Shown piece after piece: positions 1 through 9,720 of a stretch of 42,236 nucleotides of DNA. Position numbers and translations under genes: made by a program. The notes under the pieces are model-generated. The model saw only the letters and a list, made by a program, of their open reading frames with translations, did not search any database and was not told the DNA's origin. Origin of the DNA: Opitutaceae bacterium (GTDB lineage Bacteria > Verrucomicrobiota > Verrucomicrobiia > Opitutales > Opitutaceae); NCBI GenBank assembly GCA_018667915.1, contig JABIRI010000030.1, forward strand, positions 1-42,236. The letters are read 5' to 3'. Numbering within the stretch: position 1 is the first letter of the stretch; each line of letters starts with the position of its first letter.

Positions 1-61
1 AGCCCGACCCACTTTCAAACACACTTTAACCAAATAAGGTGGGTCGGGCTTTACGCCCGAC
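1..61. repeat. Dispersed GTCGGGC palindromic repeat, truncated by window start
   Basis: The arm AGCCCGACCCAC (1-12) is the exact reverse complement of GTGGGTCGGGCT (39-50). The right arm continues as TTACGCCCGAC (51-61), and the matching outer part of the left arm would lie before base 1. The same unit recurs at 1994-2065, 24519-24586 and 35371-35389. This is a REP/BIME-like intergenic element by structure. Its presence at the very edge suggests the assembly broke in a repeat. Confidence 0.75.
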
Positions 62-86
62 ACCGGAACCGGTTCTCTAGAATCGC

Positions 87-404
87 ATGGACGAAAAACC
101 CAAATCCAAGGACCCGCTTCACGGCATCACGCTCAAAACGATCGTGACCGATTTGGTCGAGGAGTTGGGTTGGGAGGACTTGGGCGAGCGCATCAACATC
201 CGCTGCTTCACCTATGACCCGAGCATAAAATCGAGTCTCACATTTTTGCGCAAAACCCCCTGGGCCCGCACGAAGGTGGAAAAGCTTTGGATTTGGCGGC
301 AGCGACTCAAGCAGCGTGGCTCCGGCGATTCACCACCGGATTCAGAGGCGCGGCTGGTTGAACGGACTCGTCGGAATGGTCCCGCTGGCCTTGGCGGCGA
401 GTAA
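87..404 (+). CDS. VF530-family (DUF2132) DNA-binding protein
   Basis: Small 105-residue cytoplasmic protein. Residues 8-70 carry the family's near-invariant stretch: [11 protein letters not shown], then [15 protein letters not shown], then [18 protein letters not shown] and a KVEKLW helix. The VF530 family is known from a structure of a Vibrio protein and is described as double-stranded-DNA binding; its cellular role is not established. Usual family length is about 75 residues, so the last 30 residues (Gly/Arg-rich) are an extension. That extension is read through the antisense 3' end of the convergent sulfatase gene (overlap 342-404), so it may be non-conserved. No close upstream partner is visible because the gene sits just inside the window. 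Family call is firm; function is not. Confidence 0.85.
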   Translation: MDEKPKSKDPLHGITLKTIVTDLVEELGWEDLGERINIRCFTYDPSIKSSLTFLRKTPWARTKVEKLWIWRQRLKQRGSGDSPPDSEARLVERTRRNGPAGLGGE

Positions 405-1796
405 GGGACGTAGTCGCGCGATGACATCTTGGGCCTCGGTATCCGGGTCGATGGCAAGATTGTTGAACTCCATCGGGTCGGCGTAGTGGTCGTAGAGTTC
501 TTCGCCGCGCGCCCCCTCTTCCCAATCGGTGTAGCGCCACCGCTCGGTCCGAATGCTGCGACCCATTACCGGCGTCGAAAGTCGGTCATCAGCGGGACGT
601 AGGATTTGCGTGATCGCATAGCTGTCCCAATCCGCTATCGGATCGGCGAGCAGGGGCACCAAACTTTGCCCCGACAGCTCATGCGTCGGCTCAAATCCGA
701 CGAGGTCCATCACGGTGGGATAGATGTCTACAAACTCCACCACCCGCGGTGACGCGGTGCCGTTGCCCGCCACTCCGGGTGCCCGGATGATGAGCGGCGA
801 ACGCGAGCTCTGCTCGAAGAGCGTGCGCTTCTGCCAGATGCCGTTGTGCTCGCCGAGGTGGTAGCCGTGGTCGCTCCAAAAGACGACGATCGTATCGTCG
901 GTCAAACCGAGCTCATCGAGCGAAGCGAGGAGGCGACCCACCTGCGCATCGATGAAGGAAACACACGCATAATAGGCCTGGAGCGATTTCCGCAGCGTCA
1001 GCTCATCGAGGCTGTAATTCGGGATCGGGTTATTGTGGGCAAAGGCAGCCGTCGGAATGTCGTCGCGATCATCAGAGGGCGCGTAGGGCAGTCGGATATC
1101 TTCGAGCGGGTAGAGGTCAAAATACTTCTTTGGGGCCACGAACGGCGTATGCGGGCGAAAGAATCCCACCCCGAGGAAAAATGGCCCATCCTGCTTCTCC
1201 GTCAGGAGGCGGATCGCTTCGGTGGCAATCATGCCATCGGTCTGTTCCTCGTCCGTGCCATCTGCGGCCAGCCAACTCAGCGCACCGCTAATTTTACGAT
1301 GCGGCTCCGCGTTGTAGATGAGGTGTTCCTCGTTCTTGTCGCGGCCCGCGGGGTTCACGGTCATTTGCCACGAGGGCGCATCATCGAAACCATCGGTTCC
1401 GATACTTGCCGGAACGTTGTAGTGGTAAATCTTCCCCACCCGCGCAGAAAACCAACCCGCGTTCTTAAACTGCTGCGACAACGTGATGACATCCGGAACC
1501 GTATCCCGAAAATGCGCATCCAGATCGTAGACTTTGATCTCGTCGGGCCGCAGTCCGGTCATGACCGACGCGCGCGTCGGGTTGCACAATGGCAGTTGGT
1601 TGTAGGCGCGATCGAACCGCACGCCCGTGGCTGCCAACCGGTCGATGTGCGGTGTCTTCGCGACCAGATCACCGTAGCAACGCAGACTCGGCGCGAGATC
1701 ATCGACGGCGATGAACAGAACATTCGGGCGATCCGCGGCCTCGGCCTGCCCGAGGCCGAGAGTCAGCACAAAAAAACAACACAGAAACAATTTCAT
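342..1796 (-). CDS. Secreted sulfatase, iduronate-2-sulfatase-like (family S1)
   Basis: Hydrolyses a sulfate ester, probably on a sulfated polysaccharide, in the periplasm or outside the cell. I start it at the ATG at 1796, which gives a 484-residue protein with a clean signal peptide ([19 protein letters not shown]). The longer frame back to 1889 adds 31 residues that look non-coding. The formylglycine motif is C71-N-P-T-R75 followed by ASVMTG, so maturation by a formylglycine-generating enzyme is needed (none in the window). The metal site starts with [37 protein letters not shown]-like and [10 protein letters not shown] segments are typical of the iduronate-2-sulfatase-like S1 subgroup. 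The substrate cannot be read from sequence. It overlaps the 3' end of the VF530 gene convergently. No obvious Shine-Dalgarno site is seen. Confidence 0.92.
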   Translation of the reverse strand: MKLFLCCFFVLTLGLGQAEAADRPNVLFIAVDDLAPSLRCYGDLVAKTPHIDRLAATGVRFDRAYNQLPLCNPTRASVMTGLRPDEIKVYDLDAHFRDTVPDVITLSQQFKNAGWFSARVGKIYHYNVPASIGTDGFDDAPSWQMTVNPAGRDKNEEHLIYNAEPHRKISGALSWLAADGTDEEQTDGMIATEAIRLLTEKQDGPFFLGVGFFRPHTPFVAPKKYFDLYPLEDIRLPYAPSDDRDDIPTAAFAHNNPIPNYSLDELTLRKSLQAYYACVSFIDAQVGRLLASLDELGLTDDTIVVFWSDHGYHLGEHNGIWQKRTLFEQSSRSPLIIRAPGVAGNGTASPRVVEFVDIYPTVMDLVGFEPTHELSGQSLVPLLADPIADWDSYAITQILRPADDRLSTPVMGRSIRTERWRYTDWEEGARGEELYDHYADPMEFNNLAIDPDTEAQDVIARLRPLLAAKASGTIPTSPFNQPRL

Positions 1797-1993
1797 AGAA
1801 ATATACAGAAAGGGGTAAGCTCGAGGTCCGAGGAGCAAAGCAGTAGGGCTGGATGGGCGATGCGGCAAGGTCGGACGAAGCAACCGCAATTGAGCCGATA
1901 GCGGGTGAACACTGACTCTCAGCGGTTTTCCCGTTCAATGCTCCACGTTTTCGCTAGGCTCAAACGCGGCTACGTTCACAAAGTCCTTCAGGG

Positions 1994-2065
1994 TGAAACT
2001 GTCGGGCATAAAGCCCGACCCACCTGAGAGGTAACGTGGGTCGGGCTTTACGCCCGACAGTTTCA
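1994..2065. repeat. GTCGGGC composite palindrome between sulfatase and secreted protein genes
   Basis: Two 30-bp arms (1994-2023 and 2036-2065) are reverse complements with a single mismatch and a 12-nt spacer. Each arm contains the smaller hairpin unit GTCGGGC-(5 nt)-GCCCGAC followed by CCAC. The element lies between two divergent genes. It would form a long cruciform or RNA hairpin, and has the shape of a REP/BIME element. Confidence 0.85.
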
Positions 2066-2171
2066 GTTGGTCGGTAATCTACGCTTCTCGCGAACCAACG
2101 AGCGGTTCCGCGACATCCTCACCATTTGCGCACTCGCGCCGACTCCACCGAGCCGATCTAGTGTGCAACCC

Positions 2172-4237
2172 ATGCCCTTTGCTGTTTCGTTATCTCGCTG
2201 CCTCCGCCGTCAGAGCAAACTGGGGCTGCTGATCGCGTTGATCTCGGGTTCAGTTTACGCCCTTCCCCAGCCCGGCGAAGTCTATCGAGAATACACGACC
2301 TCCAACGGCGGCAACGACTGGCGCGTCACTAACCCCGCCGCGACCGATCCCGGCGCCCTCGCCTTTTTGCCCAATCCGATTCTCGCCACACCATCGCTCG
2401 ACCTCACCCACGCGGTGCGCGCCGAGGCTGTGTTGGATGTTTGGGGCGGCCACCTGCGCACCCGCGACCGCCAGCTCCGTTTTAACGGCCACGACTGGCT
2501 CGACGTGCCCCGCCCGCTACTCCCTGGCACCGAGGTCTTCGAGTCACTCTATTACACCCAACACAACCCCACCATCGAGGTTCCTCTCGCCCACTTGCAA
2601 TCCGGCCCCAACACCTTCGAAGGCACCTGCACGCACAGTTTCACCACCGGCTGGGGTCAGTGGGGGCTCTATGCCCTCACCCTGAGGATCTACTACGATC
2701 CCGCGAAGGTCACCGCCCCAACCGGCCAAATCACCAGCCCCGTCTCCGGTGCGACGCTTACCGAAACCCCAACCGTCACCGTCGACGCTCAAGCCGCCTC
2801 AGGCATCAAACAGATCGACGTCATCGCATGGTATGACGGTTACGATGAGAACGGCGATGGCGTCGGACTCGATTGGCATGAATCCCGTTTCGTTCCCAGT
2901 CGCGGAGCGTCTCCGATGCTGCGTGACCACGTCGGCAGCGTAACTGCGCCACCGTATTCAATTTATTGGGACGCCACTCAAGTTCCCGATCAACCCGCCG
3001 CCGACCTTAAACTTGTCGCGCGCATCCAGGACCAAAACGGCCTGTGGTTTGTCACCCCAATTGTCGAAGACCTCACCCTCGAACGCACCGATTTCTCGGT
3101 CCGGCTGATCGGCGCCGACGAGCTCCCTCCTGCCTTCGGCATGCGCACCGGGGCACTCGATGAACGTTCCCTCACCCTGACGTTGCCGACTTCCATCGCG
3201 CTCAACCAAATCGCCGAGGTCGGCTTACACTACCGCACCTGGAACGGCTGGGACGGGTTTCACGAGCCGTGGCAGCTCAATGACTTCACTCACCCCAATG
3301 ACGGCAAGAACCACCACTACGATTACGATGTCATCGCCGTGCCGCCCTCCGCTCTGCTCTCCGACGGCAACACGTTCACGATTCGTTCCGACACCGAAGA
3401 GCACGCCCTCGAGGTGCTCGCTCCCGGCCCCGCGCTCACCCTGCGCACGCGCATCACGTCACGCCCTACACGCCTCACCAATCTCTCCGCCCGCACCTTC
3501 GCCGGCAGCGGCGACGAACGCCTCATCCTCGGGTTCGTGATCGCTGGGACAGAACCCCATTCAATTCTCAGCCGCGCCATCGGGCCTGGCCTGCAGCCCT
3601 TTGGCGTCACCGGGGTTCTAGCCGACCCCACCCTGAACCTCTTTCGCGGCAACGAATCACTGGCTACCAACGACAACTGGAGCGAAGCGGCCAACTCCAC
3701 GACCCTCGCGACCGCCGCGGCGCAACTCGGCGCGTTCGCACTCACGCCCGACTCCCGTGATGCCGCCGCACTCGAGACGATCCCAGCCGGGAGTTACACC
3801 CTACACGTAGCCGACGCCAGTGACGCTACCGGAGTCGCTTTGGCCGAAGTCTATGATCACAACGGACCTGGCTCCGCCGACACCCTGCGCATGATTAATC
3901 TCTCCGTGCGCGCTCGTGTGCGAGGTGGCGACGACACGCTCATTGCGGGGTTTGTCGTGACCGGCGAAAATCCCTTGCGCGTGCTCCTGCGCGGTGTGGG
4001 GCCAAGCCTTACCGGGTTCGGTATTTCTGATCCCGTTTCCGACCCTCGCATCACCCTCTTTAGTTCGACCACAGAGATCGCCTCCAACGACGATTGGAAC
4101 AGCGATCCGATCGCACAATCCGCTGCCGCCGGCGTCGGGGAGTGACGCGTTTAGCACCGGGCGCTTACACCCTCCACATCAGCGGCGCACCCGACGACAA
4201 CGGTATCGCCCTCGTAGAAATCTACGCGCTGCCATAG
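2172..4237 (+). CDS. Secreted carbohydrate-type protein with C-terminal tandem repeats; frameshifted near 4140
   Basis: The first frame runs from an ATG at 2172 (an in-frame start at 2067 also exists) to TGA at 4143-4145. Residues 1-30 are a signal peptide ending VYA. Residues about 31-185 and 330-430 are beta-rich stretches with many Trp/Tyr (WNGWDGFHEPWQLNDF), reminiscent of carbohydrate-binding modules, with an Ig-like section between. From about residue 435 there are two copies of a repeat: LILGFVIAGT, then SRAIGPGLQPFGV and PAGSYTLHVAD in copy 1; LIAGFVVTGE and LLRGVGPSLTGFG in copy 2. The end of copy 2 (APGAYTLHISG, VEIYALP, stop 4235-4237) lies in the next frame after a GGGG run, so one base is missing; copy 2 is also about 12 residues short there. 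With one base restored the product is 688 residues. No catalytic motif recognised. Confidence 0.7.
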
Positions 4238-4291
4238 CCGCATTGCCTCCTTCCCAAAATTCCGGTTCTACTGATCGCAACTCCCCCGATC

Positions 4292-4804
4292 ATGTCGACG
4301 CATACCGTCTCAACCCAACTCCCCGTAGCCGCTCGCTACCTGCCGCCGATCCTCATCTTGGCAGGAATCCTCGTAACCGCCTACGGAGCTAACAAAGTTT
4401 GGCTGGGTTACGAAAGTCGCAACTGGCCCCAGACCCCGGGCATCATTCGTAGCGCGGACGTGGAGGAGTCCTACAAAACCGAGAAGTCGGGCAGCGGATC
4501 CAATCGTTACAAGGTTTACGAAGCCCAACTCACCTACGACTACCAAGTCCTTGGTCGGGCTTACACGGGCGACCGCATCAGTTTCGGTCACGGCCCAACG
4601 CGCCAACAACATCAGGTGCAATCCTTCGTCGACCGCATGCCCGTTGGTTCCGGCGTGACCGTTTTTTATCAGCCCGACAACGCCGCTCAAAGTGTTCTGC
4701 TCCCCGGCGGTCTGGAATTGCGACCGTGGGGTTTCATTGCGGTCGGCATCGTGTTTTTCTTCGGCGGTTTTTGGGTCGCTCGAAAAAACCGCCAGGCCAC
4801 GTAA
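4292..4804 (+). CDS. DUF3592 family membrane protein
   Basis: 170-residue protein with a membrane segment near residues 18-36 (PPILILAGILVTAYGA) and a second at about 146-163 (WGFIAVGIVFFFGGFWVA). Between them is the DUF3592 beta-domain: WPQTPGIIRSADVEES, then YEAQLTYDYQVLGRAYTGDRI, and GSGVTVFYQPDNAAQSVL. This is the usual layout of the family, whose function is unknown. It follows the frameshifted secreted protein by about 55 bp on the same strand and precedes the CE15 esterase by 30 bp, so the three may be cotranscribed. No regulatory site seen. Confidence 0.85.
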   Translation: MSTHTVSTQLPVAARYLPPILILAGILVTAYGANKVWLGYESRNWPQTPGIIRSADVEESYKTEKSGSGSNRYKVYEAQLTYDYQVLGRAYTGDRISFGHGPTRQQHQVQSFVDRMPVGSGVTVFYQPDNAAQSVLLPGGLELRPWGFIAVGIVFFFGGFWVARKNRQAT

Positions 4805-4834
4805 CCCAAACGCAGACGTATTCTTTTTCACCCC

Positions 4835-6139
4835 ATGTCCTACCCCAACGTTCCCCCCGTGGCTCCGCTGTTAGCCGCCTCCCTCGCCGCCATGACCTTC
4901 ATCCCCGATGCCGATGCCCAACCGGATGGCTTCAACTACGACGAAGCCCTGGTGCCTGCCTACGCCCTACCCGACCCTCTGGTGAGTCTTGCCGGCAAGC
5001 CCATCACCAACGCGAAGGCGTGGCAAAGTCATCGGCGCGCCGAGGTGCTCGGCCTCTTCGAGGATCATGTCTTTGGTCGCACGCCATCGGCCGACATCGA
5101 CGTGCAGTTCGAACTACTCGAAGGTGACGATCAGGCCTACGACGGACGGGCTACGCGCAAACAAGTGCGCATGCACTTCCGGGCAAATGATCACCACGTC
5201 GCCGCGGACCTTTTGATCTATCTCCCCAACGATGCCAAGGGTCCAGCGCCGCTTTTCGTCGGGCTCAACTTTAACGGCAATCACACGACGACCCCCGATC
5301 CCGCCGTGCCCGTAAATCAAAACTGGATGCGCGCCACCAATCGGGATGGCGTCATCGATCATCGCTCGAGCGAAGTGGCCCGCGGAACCTCCGCCAAGCG
5401 CTGGGCTATCGAAGCGGCGATCGCCCGTGGCTACGGCGTCGCGACGATGTATTGCGGTGACCTCGATCCGGACTTTGACGACGGATTTCAGAACGGTATT
5501 CACCCCCTGTTTTATCGTGACGGGCAAACCCAACCTGATGCCCACGAATGGGGCACGATCGGCGCATGGGTCTGGGGCCTAAGTCGCGCGATGGACTATT
5601 TCGAAACCGATGCGACCATCGATCACGAGCACGTCGCGGTCCTGGGTCATTCACGTTTAGGAAAATCTTCGCTCTGGGCCGGCGCGAGCGATGAACGCAT
5701 CGCCATCATCATCTCCAACAACTCCGGTTGCGGCGGAGCCGCCCTCGCCCGCCGTCGCTTCGGTGAGACGGTGCAGCGCATCAATACCAGCTTCCCGCAT
5801 TGGTTCAATGATGCCCACCAAGCGTATAACGAAAACGAGGACGCTCTACCCGTGGACCAACACATGCTCATTGCTCTGATGGCCCCACGACCCGTCTACA
5901 TCGCCAGCGCCACCGAAGATGTATGGGCGGACCCCCGCGGTGAATTCCTCGCCGGTAAACACGCCGAAGCCGTCTACGCGCTTTTTGGGAAAACCGGCCT
6001 GACCGTCGAAGACCAACCCGCCCCCGACACCCCCATCGGTGATTATATCGGATACCATCTACGCACCGGAAAACACGACGTGACCGCTTACGACTGGGAG
6101 CAATACCTCAAATTCGCCGATCGGCACTTCGGGCGGTAG
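4835..6139 (+). CDS. CE15-type glucuronoyl esterase (carbohydrate esterase)
   Basis: 434-residue secreted alpha/beta hydrolase. Family CE15 cleaves ester bonds between glucuronic acid on xylan and lignin alcohols. A signal peptide spans about residues 1-28 (ending DADAQ). Landmarks: GRTP at 81-84, LFVGLNFNGNH at 140-150, nucleophile S273 in GHSRLGKSSLW, SGCGGAALARRRFGE at 297-311, and H414 in TGKHDVT. Length is normal for bacterial CE15. Some bacterial members place the catalytic acid directly before SGCGG; here that position is N296, so the acid is more likely in the SATEDVWADPRGE loop (E361/D362), as in members using the canonical position. Lies with the sulfatase and other secreted enzymes. 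Family call is strong; the exact substrate is an inference. Confidence 0.88.
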   Translation: MSYPNVPPVAPLLAASLAAMTFIPDADAQPDGFNYDEALVPAYALPDPLVSLAGKPITNAKAWQSHRRAEVLGLFEDHVFGRTPSADIDVQFELLEGDDQAYDGRATRKQVRMHFRANDHHVAADLLIYLPNDAKGPAPLFVGLNFNGNHTTTPDPAVPVNQNWMRATNRDGVIDHRSSEVARGTSAKRWAIEAAIARGYGVATMYCGDLDPDFDDGFQNGIHPLFYRDGQTQPDAHEWGTIGAWVWGLSRAMDYFETDATIDHEHVAVLGHSRLGKSSLWAGASDERIAIIISNNSGCGGAALARRRFGETVQRINTSFPHWFNDAHQAYNENEDALPVDQHMLIALMAPRPVYIASATEDVWADPRGEFLAGKHAEAVYALFGKTGLTVEDQPAPDTPIGDYIGYHLRTGKHDVTAYDWEQYLKFADRHFGR

Positions 6140-6184
6140 TCAATATCACCTTCCGCTGTAACTAGCGGAGTTAGCTAAAGTAAC

Positions 6185-6227
6185 GCCGTGGTTCAGCCGG
6201 CGTCAGAAATGCCGGCTGAAGCACGGC
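6185..6227. repeat. Long intergenic hairpin between convergent genes
   Basis: Arms at 6185-6201 and 6211-6227 pair over 17 positions with one mismatch, around a 9-nt loop. The core is TTCAGCCGGC paired with GCCGGCTGAA. It sits 45 bp after the CE15 stop and has no T-run on either side, so it resembles a REP-type element more than a terminator. It shares no obvious sequence with the GTCGGGC family. Confidence 0.65.
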
Positions 6228-6298
6228 ACTACGCTCAACCGATCGCGGTTAGCCTTACACCGCCAAGGCCTGTTGATCGGTTGAAGCTTTAACAAAAA

Positions 6299-6322
6299 GA
6301 GCCCGCCGGTTAGGGCGGGCTC
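6299..6322 (-). terminator. Rho-independent terminator of the 1044-aa secreted protein gene
   Basis: GAGCCCGCC (6299-6307) pairs with GGCGGGCTC (6314-6322). On the minus strand the hairpin is followed by CTTTTTGTT, a proper U-tract. It lies 40 bp after the stop of the minus-strand gene starting at 9496. Confidence 0.88.
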
Positions 6323-6361
6323 GGAATAATTGAGAGCAGTTAAGAAACTGCGGGGGCCGGC

Positions 6362-9300
6362 TTACTTACCTTTGCCCTTTTTCGCACTCTTGTCCGATTT
6401 CTCCGACTTGGCTGATTTATCGGATTTCTTGGCCGACTTCTCGGATTTGGCCGACTTTTCAGACTTCGCGGATTTCTCCGACTTTTTGCCTTGGTCGTGT
6501 GGCACGCCCACGGTTGTCGTGCTGCTGGTCACGTTGCCTGCCGCATCCGTGGTTTCGATCGTGACCGTATAAATCCGGCCGGTGCCCTTGCCCGAGCGTT
6601 CGGCGCGAAGGTTGGCGGTCAGATCACCGGTAATCACGGTATCGTTGACGGTGTTGCCATCGGCGGCGCCATTATCGGGCTCGTTGCTGGTGATGGAAAC
6701 GATCTTGCTGGTGACTTCGCCACCGGCGTCGTTGGCATCAACCGTGAACGATACGGCGACCATCTTGTGATTGGCTGGCCAGAGCGTGCCGATCGAAGGT
6801 GCCACACTGCTAACTTCCGGAGCGGTGGTATCCTCGACGGTGACAGTGAAGCTGCCTTCCGAAACGTTACCGGCGGCATCCGTAGTAGTGAGGCTGATCG
6901 TCGTTTCGCCGAGTGGCAGCGTGCTGCCGGAAGCGATGCTGGACTCGACGGTCACGACGCCATCGACGAGATCGCTGGCAGAGGCATCAAACGAAGCAAC
7001 CGCACCATCAGCGCTGGTGGCCTCCAGGACGAGGTCAGCTGGAACGCTGAGTTCTGGAGCGGTGGTGTCTTGGACGACCACGTCGAACTCAACGGAAGCT
7101 TCATTCCCCGCCGCATCGGTAGCAGTTGCAGTCACGACAGTGGTGCCAACCGGGAAGACGGAACCGGATGCAATCGATGTCTCAACGGTGACGGAACCGT
7201 CGGTTTCGTCAGAAGCGGAAATCGAGAAGTCGACCACGGCTCCGTCCGGGCTGGTAGCTTCGGCCGCTGCCTGCGTTTCGATGGATATAACCGGAGGAGT
7301 TGAATCGGAACCTCCAGTGGCCGTGGTTTCAAATGACTCGGTCACTTCGTTGCCGGCGGCATCAACGACCGTGAGACTCACATCGAAATCGCCACCCTGC
7401 TCGTAAGTGTGGGTGCCGGTGACAATACCGGTAGCCGGATCGATCACGCCCTCGGAGGTCGTGCCATCACCCCAATCAAAGATCGCGGTGTGTTGGTCGC
7501 CGGAGTTGGCGTCGGTGATTTGAGCCGTGACGGTGAATTCTTCGCCCGCGACGATTTCGGCGGGCATTTGAATGTCGCCCACCGTAGGAGGGCTGGAGAT
7601 GCCGATGGCGAACAACGCGAGCTCCGGCGCGGTGCCGGTGATGGTATTGTTCACTTCGTCCACTTCGATGGTGACGTCGATCCAGGTTTCGCTGGCCTCG
7701 TCGAAGTAGAACAACTTGAGGTCGGCTTCGTCTTCGGCCGCAACCGCGTCTTCAGAGTAGTCGATCGTGACGTCGACATAACCGTCGAACGTGGCAGTCG
7801 TGCTGATGCTGTAATAAGCGTTCACATCGTTGTTCACAATGGGGCTGAAGCCGGCCGGCAGAGCCGGACCCACGGGGAGTTGGGACGCAGTGGAAACACC
7901 GGCCTCGACCACGTTATCGAAGACGAGTTCGACACCCGTTCCAGCCTCAACCGTAACATCGGTGCCGACTGGAGTAGGCAGAGGCTCTTTCAACTCGAGC
8001 GAGAAGTTACCAAAGCTCACGCGGGAGCCTTCGACATAACCGTAGGTCTGCAGGTTGTAGGTGCCAGGGACGCCGACGATGCGCACGCGTTGGCGCGCCT
8101 TGGTCGTGCCCCAAACGGAGGCGCTGATACTGAGCTGTTGGCTAGCCGAGCCATTCTCGTAAGTCGTAACGTGACCGTTGATGTTCGCCCTGGAAATAAG
8201 GATTTCCTCGGTAGCACCCGCGGGTTCGATCACGTCAAAGGTCAGCTCTGTTTGCGTGGTATCGAAATCGTAACTTCCGACGGTTTGCGTGTCGCCACCG
8301 ACAAAGGTGTGGGTAGGTGCCCGATAGTCGTAGATGCCTAATGCATAGCTGAGGTATTCACCGGGAGTGGAATAGTCGTAACCGTTGATGTTGATGCGGT
8401 CGAATTTCCATTCACCGGAAGTGACGGCGCCCGACAACTGCTTGGTGGTCTGGTCAAATTGACCGTAAATGTTGCGCGACTCGCCAGCCGGGTTCGGGCT
8501 CGGGGCGGTCCAACGACCTTGCACGTAACCGCCGTTGATATCGTCGAGGCTGAGGAAGCCAGTCGGGTTCAAGTCAAACAGCGCCATCCCGAGATTCTCG
8601 GTGTAGTCCACTTGGGTGATGACCCCTGCTTCCGCGACGGTGTTGTTCCGGTAGAAGTAGAGCTGGGAGCCGGTGAAGTAGGCGTAGTTGTAGAGGCGGT
8701 AGTTACCCGGCAGGAGGTTGGTGTATTCGTAAGAACCGTTGCCCTGATAGCTCTTATTCCCAAGCGATGTTCCGGAGGAATTATAGAGCTGTATATTGCC
8801 GCTGGTTGGAGTCGCGGCACCCGAGAAAGTGATGTCGCCCACAATCGCGCCGGCCGCGAAGGATGCGTCCAATTCCCACGTGGCGGTAGCGCCGGAGGCA
8901 GGGACGGTGATCGACTGGCTGGCCAAGGTCTGGGCGGAGGAATCTCCGTCCGTGCTGGTAACGGTGGCACTGCCGTTAATCGATATATTAGCCATCGGGA
9001 GAACCACCGCATAATCGAGGTTCTGCGAATAGTAGCTGAAGTAAGTTGGACTGGAGCCTCCAGAGTTTCCGTGCGCACGGAGATTCGAAACCACATCCAA
9101 AGTGCCATTGGCAACTTGCACGTCGGCGAGAACGCGGGCGGAGCTAAGGGAGATGTTGTTCGAAATCTCCTCTTCGGCGCCGACCGAAATTTGGGTGGGC
9201 AGATTCACGGAAACGTAACCGTAAGAACCGCTCGGCACTTCAGGATAGAGCGTGAAATTGAGCTTCCAGGTCTTTCCTGCAGGCACGAGAATCGAACAGG

Positions 9301-9496
9301 TCGAACCCGTGAAGGAGGCGTTGGCTGAGCCGGAACCGTCAGTCGCGTAGGCGTTGACGTTACCGTTTTTGAGGACCTCTGAGGAGAGGGAAATGCTTCC
9401 AGTGATCTTGCCGGGCAGGAGCTCGACGGAATCAGAAGCCGTAGACAACAAAGGTGTCACAGCGCTCAACAAGAGCGCCAAGATTAGGTTTTTCAT
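6362..9496 (-). CDS. Large secreted PKD/HYR-domain protein with Lys/Ser-repeat tail
   Basis: 1044 residues with an N-terminal signal peptide (KNLILALLLSAVTPLLSTA). Residues about 25-560 form a beta-rich region with several carboxypeptidase-regulatory-like folds (LLPGNYRLYNYAYF; VRIVGVPGTYNLQTYGYV) and no recognised catalytic motif. A PKD domain follows (FDWGDGTTSEG, then GTHTYEQGGDFDVSLTVVD, near 660-735). Next come two or three HYR-like modules of the form DTTAPELSVPADLVLEA ... TTTDAAGNVSEG. A last module contains TLWPANHKMVAV. The final ~43 residues are a low-complexity run of SEKSAK-type units ending GKGK. Likely exported to the cell surface or outside; the strongly basic tail could bind polyanions (inference). 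A good terminator follows at 6299-6322. Single gene, 224 bp below the ABC exporter gene. Confidence 0.8.
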   Translation of the reverse strand: MKNLILALLLSAVTPLLSTASDSVELLPGKITGSISLSSEVLKNGNVNAYATDGSGSANASFTGSTCSILVPAGKTWKLNFTLYPEVPSGSYGYVSVNLPTQISVGAEEEISNNISLSSARVLADVQVANGTLDVVSNLRAHGNSGGSSPTYFSYYSQNLDYAVVLPMANISINGSATVTSTDGDSSAQTLASQSITVPASGATATWELDASFAAGAIVGDITFSGAATPTSGNIQLYNSSGTSLGNKSYQGNGSYEYTNLLPGNYRLYNYAYFTGSQLYFYRNNTVAEAGVITQVDYTENLGMALFDLNPTGFLSLDDINGGYVQGRWTAPSPNPAGESRNIYGQFDQTTKQLSGAVTSGEWKFDRININGYDYSTPGEYLSYALGIYDYRAPTHTFVGGDTQTVGSYDFDTTQTELTFDVIEPAGATEEILISRANINGHVTTYENGSASQQLSISASVWGTTKARQRVRIVGVPGTYNLQTYGYVEGSRVSFGNFSLELKEPLPTPVGTDVTVEAGTGVELVFDNVVEAGVSTASQLPVGPALPAGFSPIVNNDVNAYYSISTTATFDGYVDVTIDYSEDAVAAEDEADLKLFYFDEASETWIDVTIEVDEVNNTITGTAPELALFAIGISSPPTVGDIQMPAEIVAGEEFTVTAQITDANSGDQHTAIFDWGDGTTSEGVIDPATGIVTGTHTYEQGGDFDVSLTVVDAAGNEVTESFETTATGGSDSTPPVISIETQAAAEATSPDGAVVDFSISASDETDGSVTVETSIASGSVFPVGTTVVTATATDAAGNEASVEFDVVVQDTTAPELSVPADLVLEATSADGAVASFDASASDLVDGVVTVESSIASGSTLPLGETTISLTTTDAAGNVSEGSFTVTVEDTTAPEVSSVAPSIGTLWPANHKMVAVSFTVDANDAGGEVTSKIVSITSNEPDNGAADGNTVNDTVITGDLTANLRAERSGKGTGRIYTVTIETTDAAGNVTSSTTTVGVPHDQGKKSEKSAKSEKSAKSEKSAKKSDKSAKSEKSDKSAKKGKGK

Positions 9497-9720
9497 AAGT
9501 TGAACAGGGAGTTGTGTGAACGCCGATTCACGCGCTGGAGGCAGGAGAATCTACACAATTGAGGGATAGCCCCTATTTGCGCCGGCCCCGAAAACTCAGA
9601 ATCACACCTATGTAAAGCAATCGTAAAACTACATAATCCCCTTAATGAAAATATTTTGTGGACATTCGGGCCTATTCAATCCGTTCATACAGACTGAGTT
9701 AAACACCCCATTTTTACGGT

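Noticed and set aside
846-1901. 351-codon open frame on the plus strand
   Set aside because: Runs antisense through the sulfatase gene, shows no family motif and arises from GC-rich codon use on the real strand.
7409-8341. Open frames on the plus strand within the PKD/HYR gene
   Set aside because: Antisense shadows of a repetitive real gene; composition is unlike a protein.
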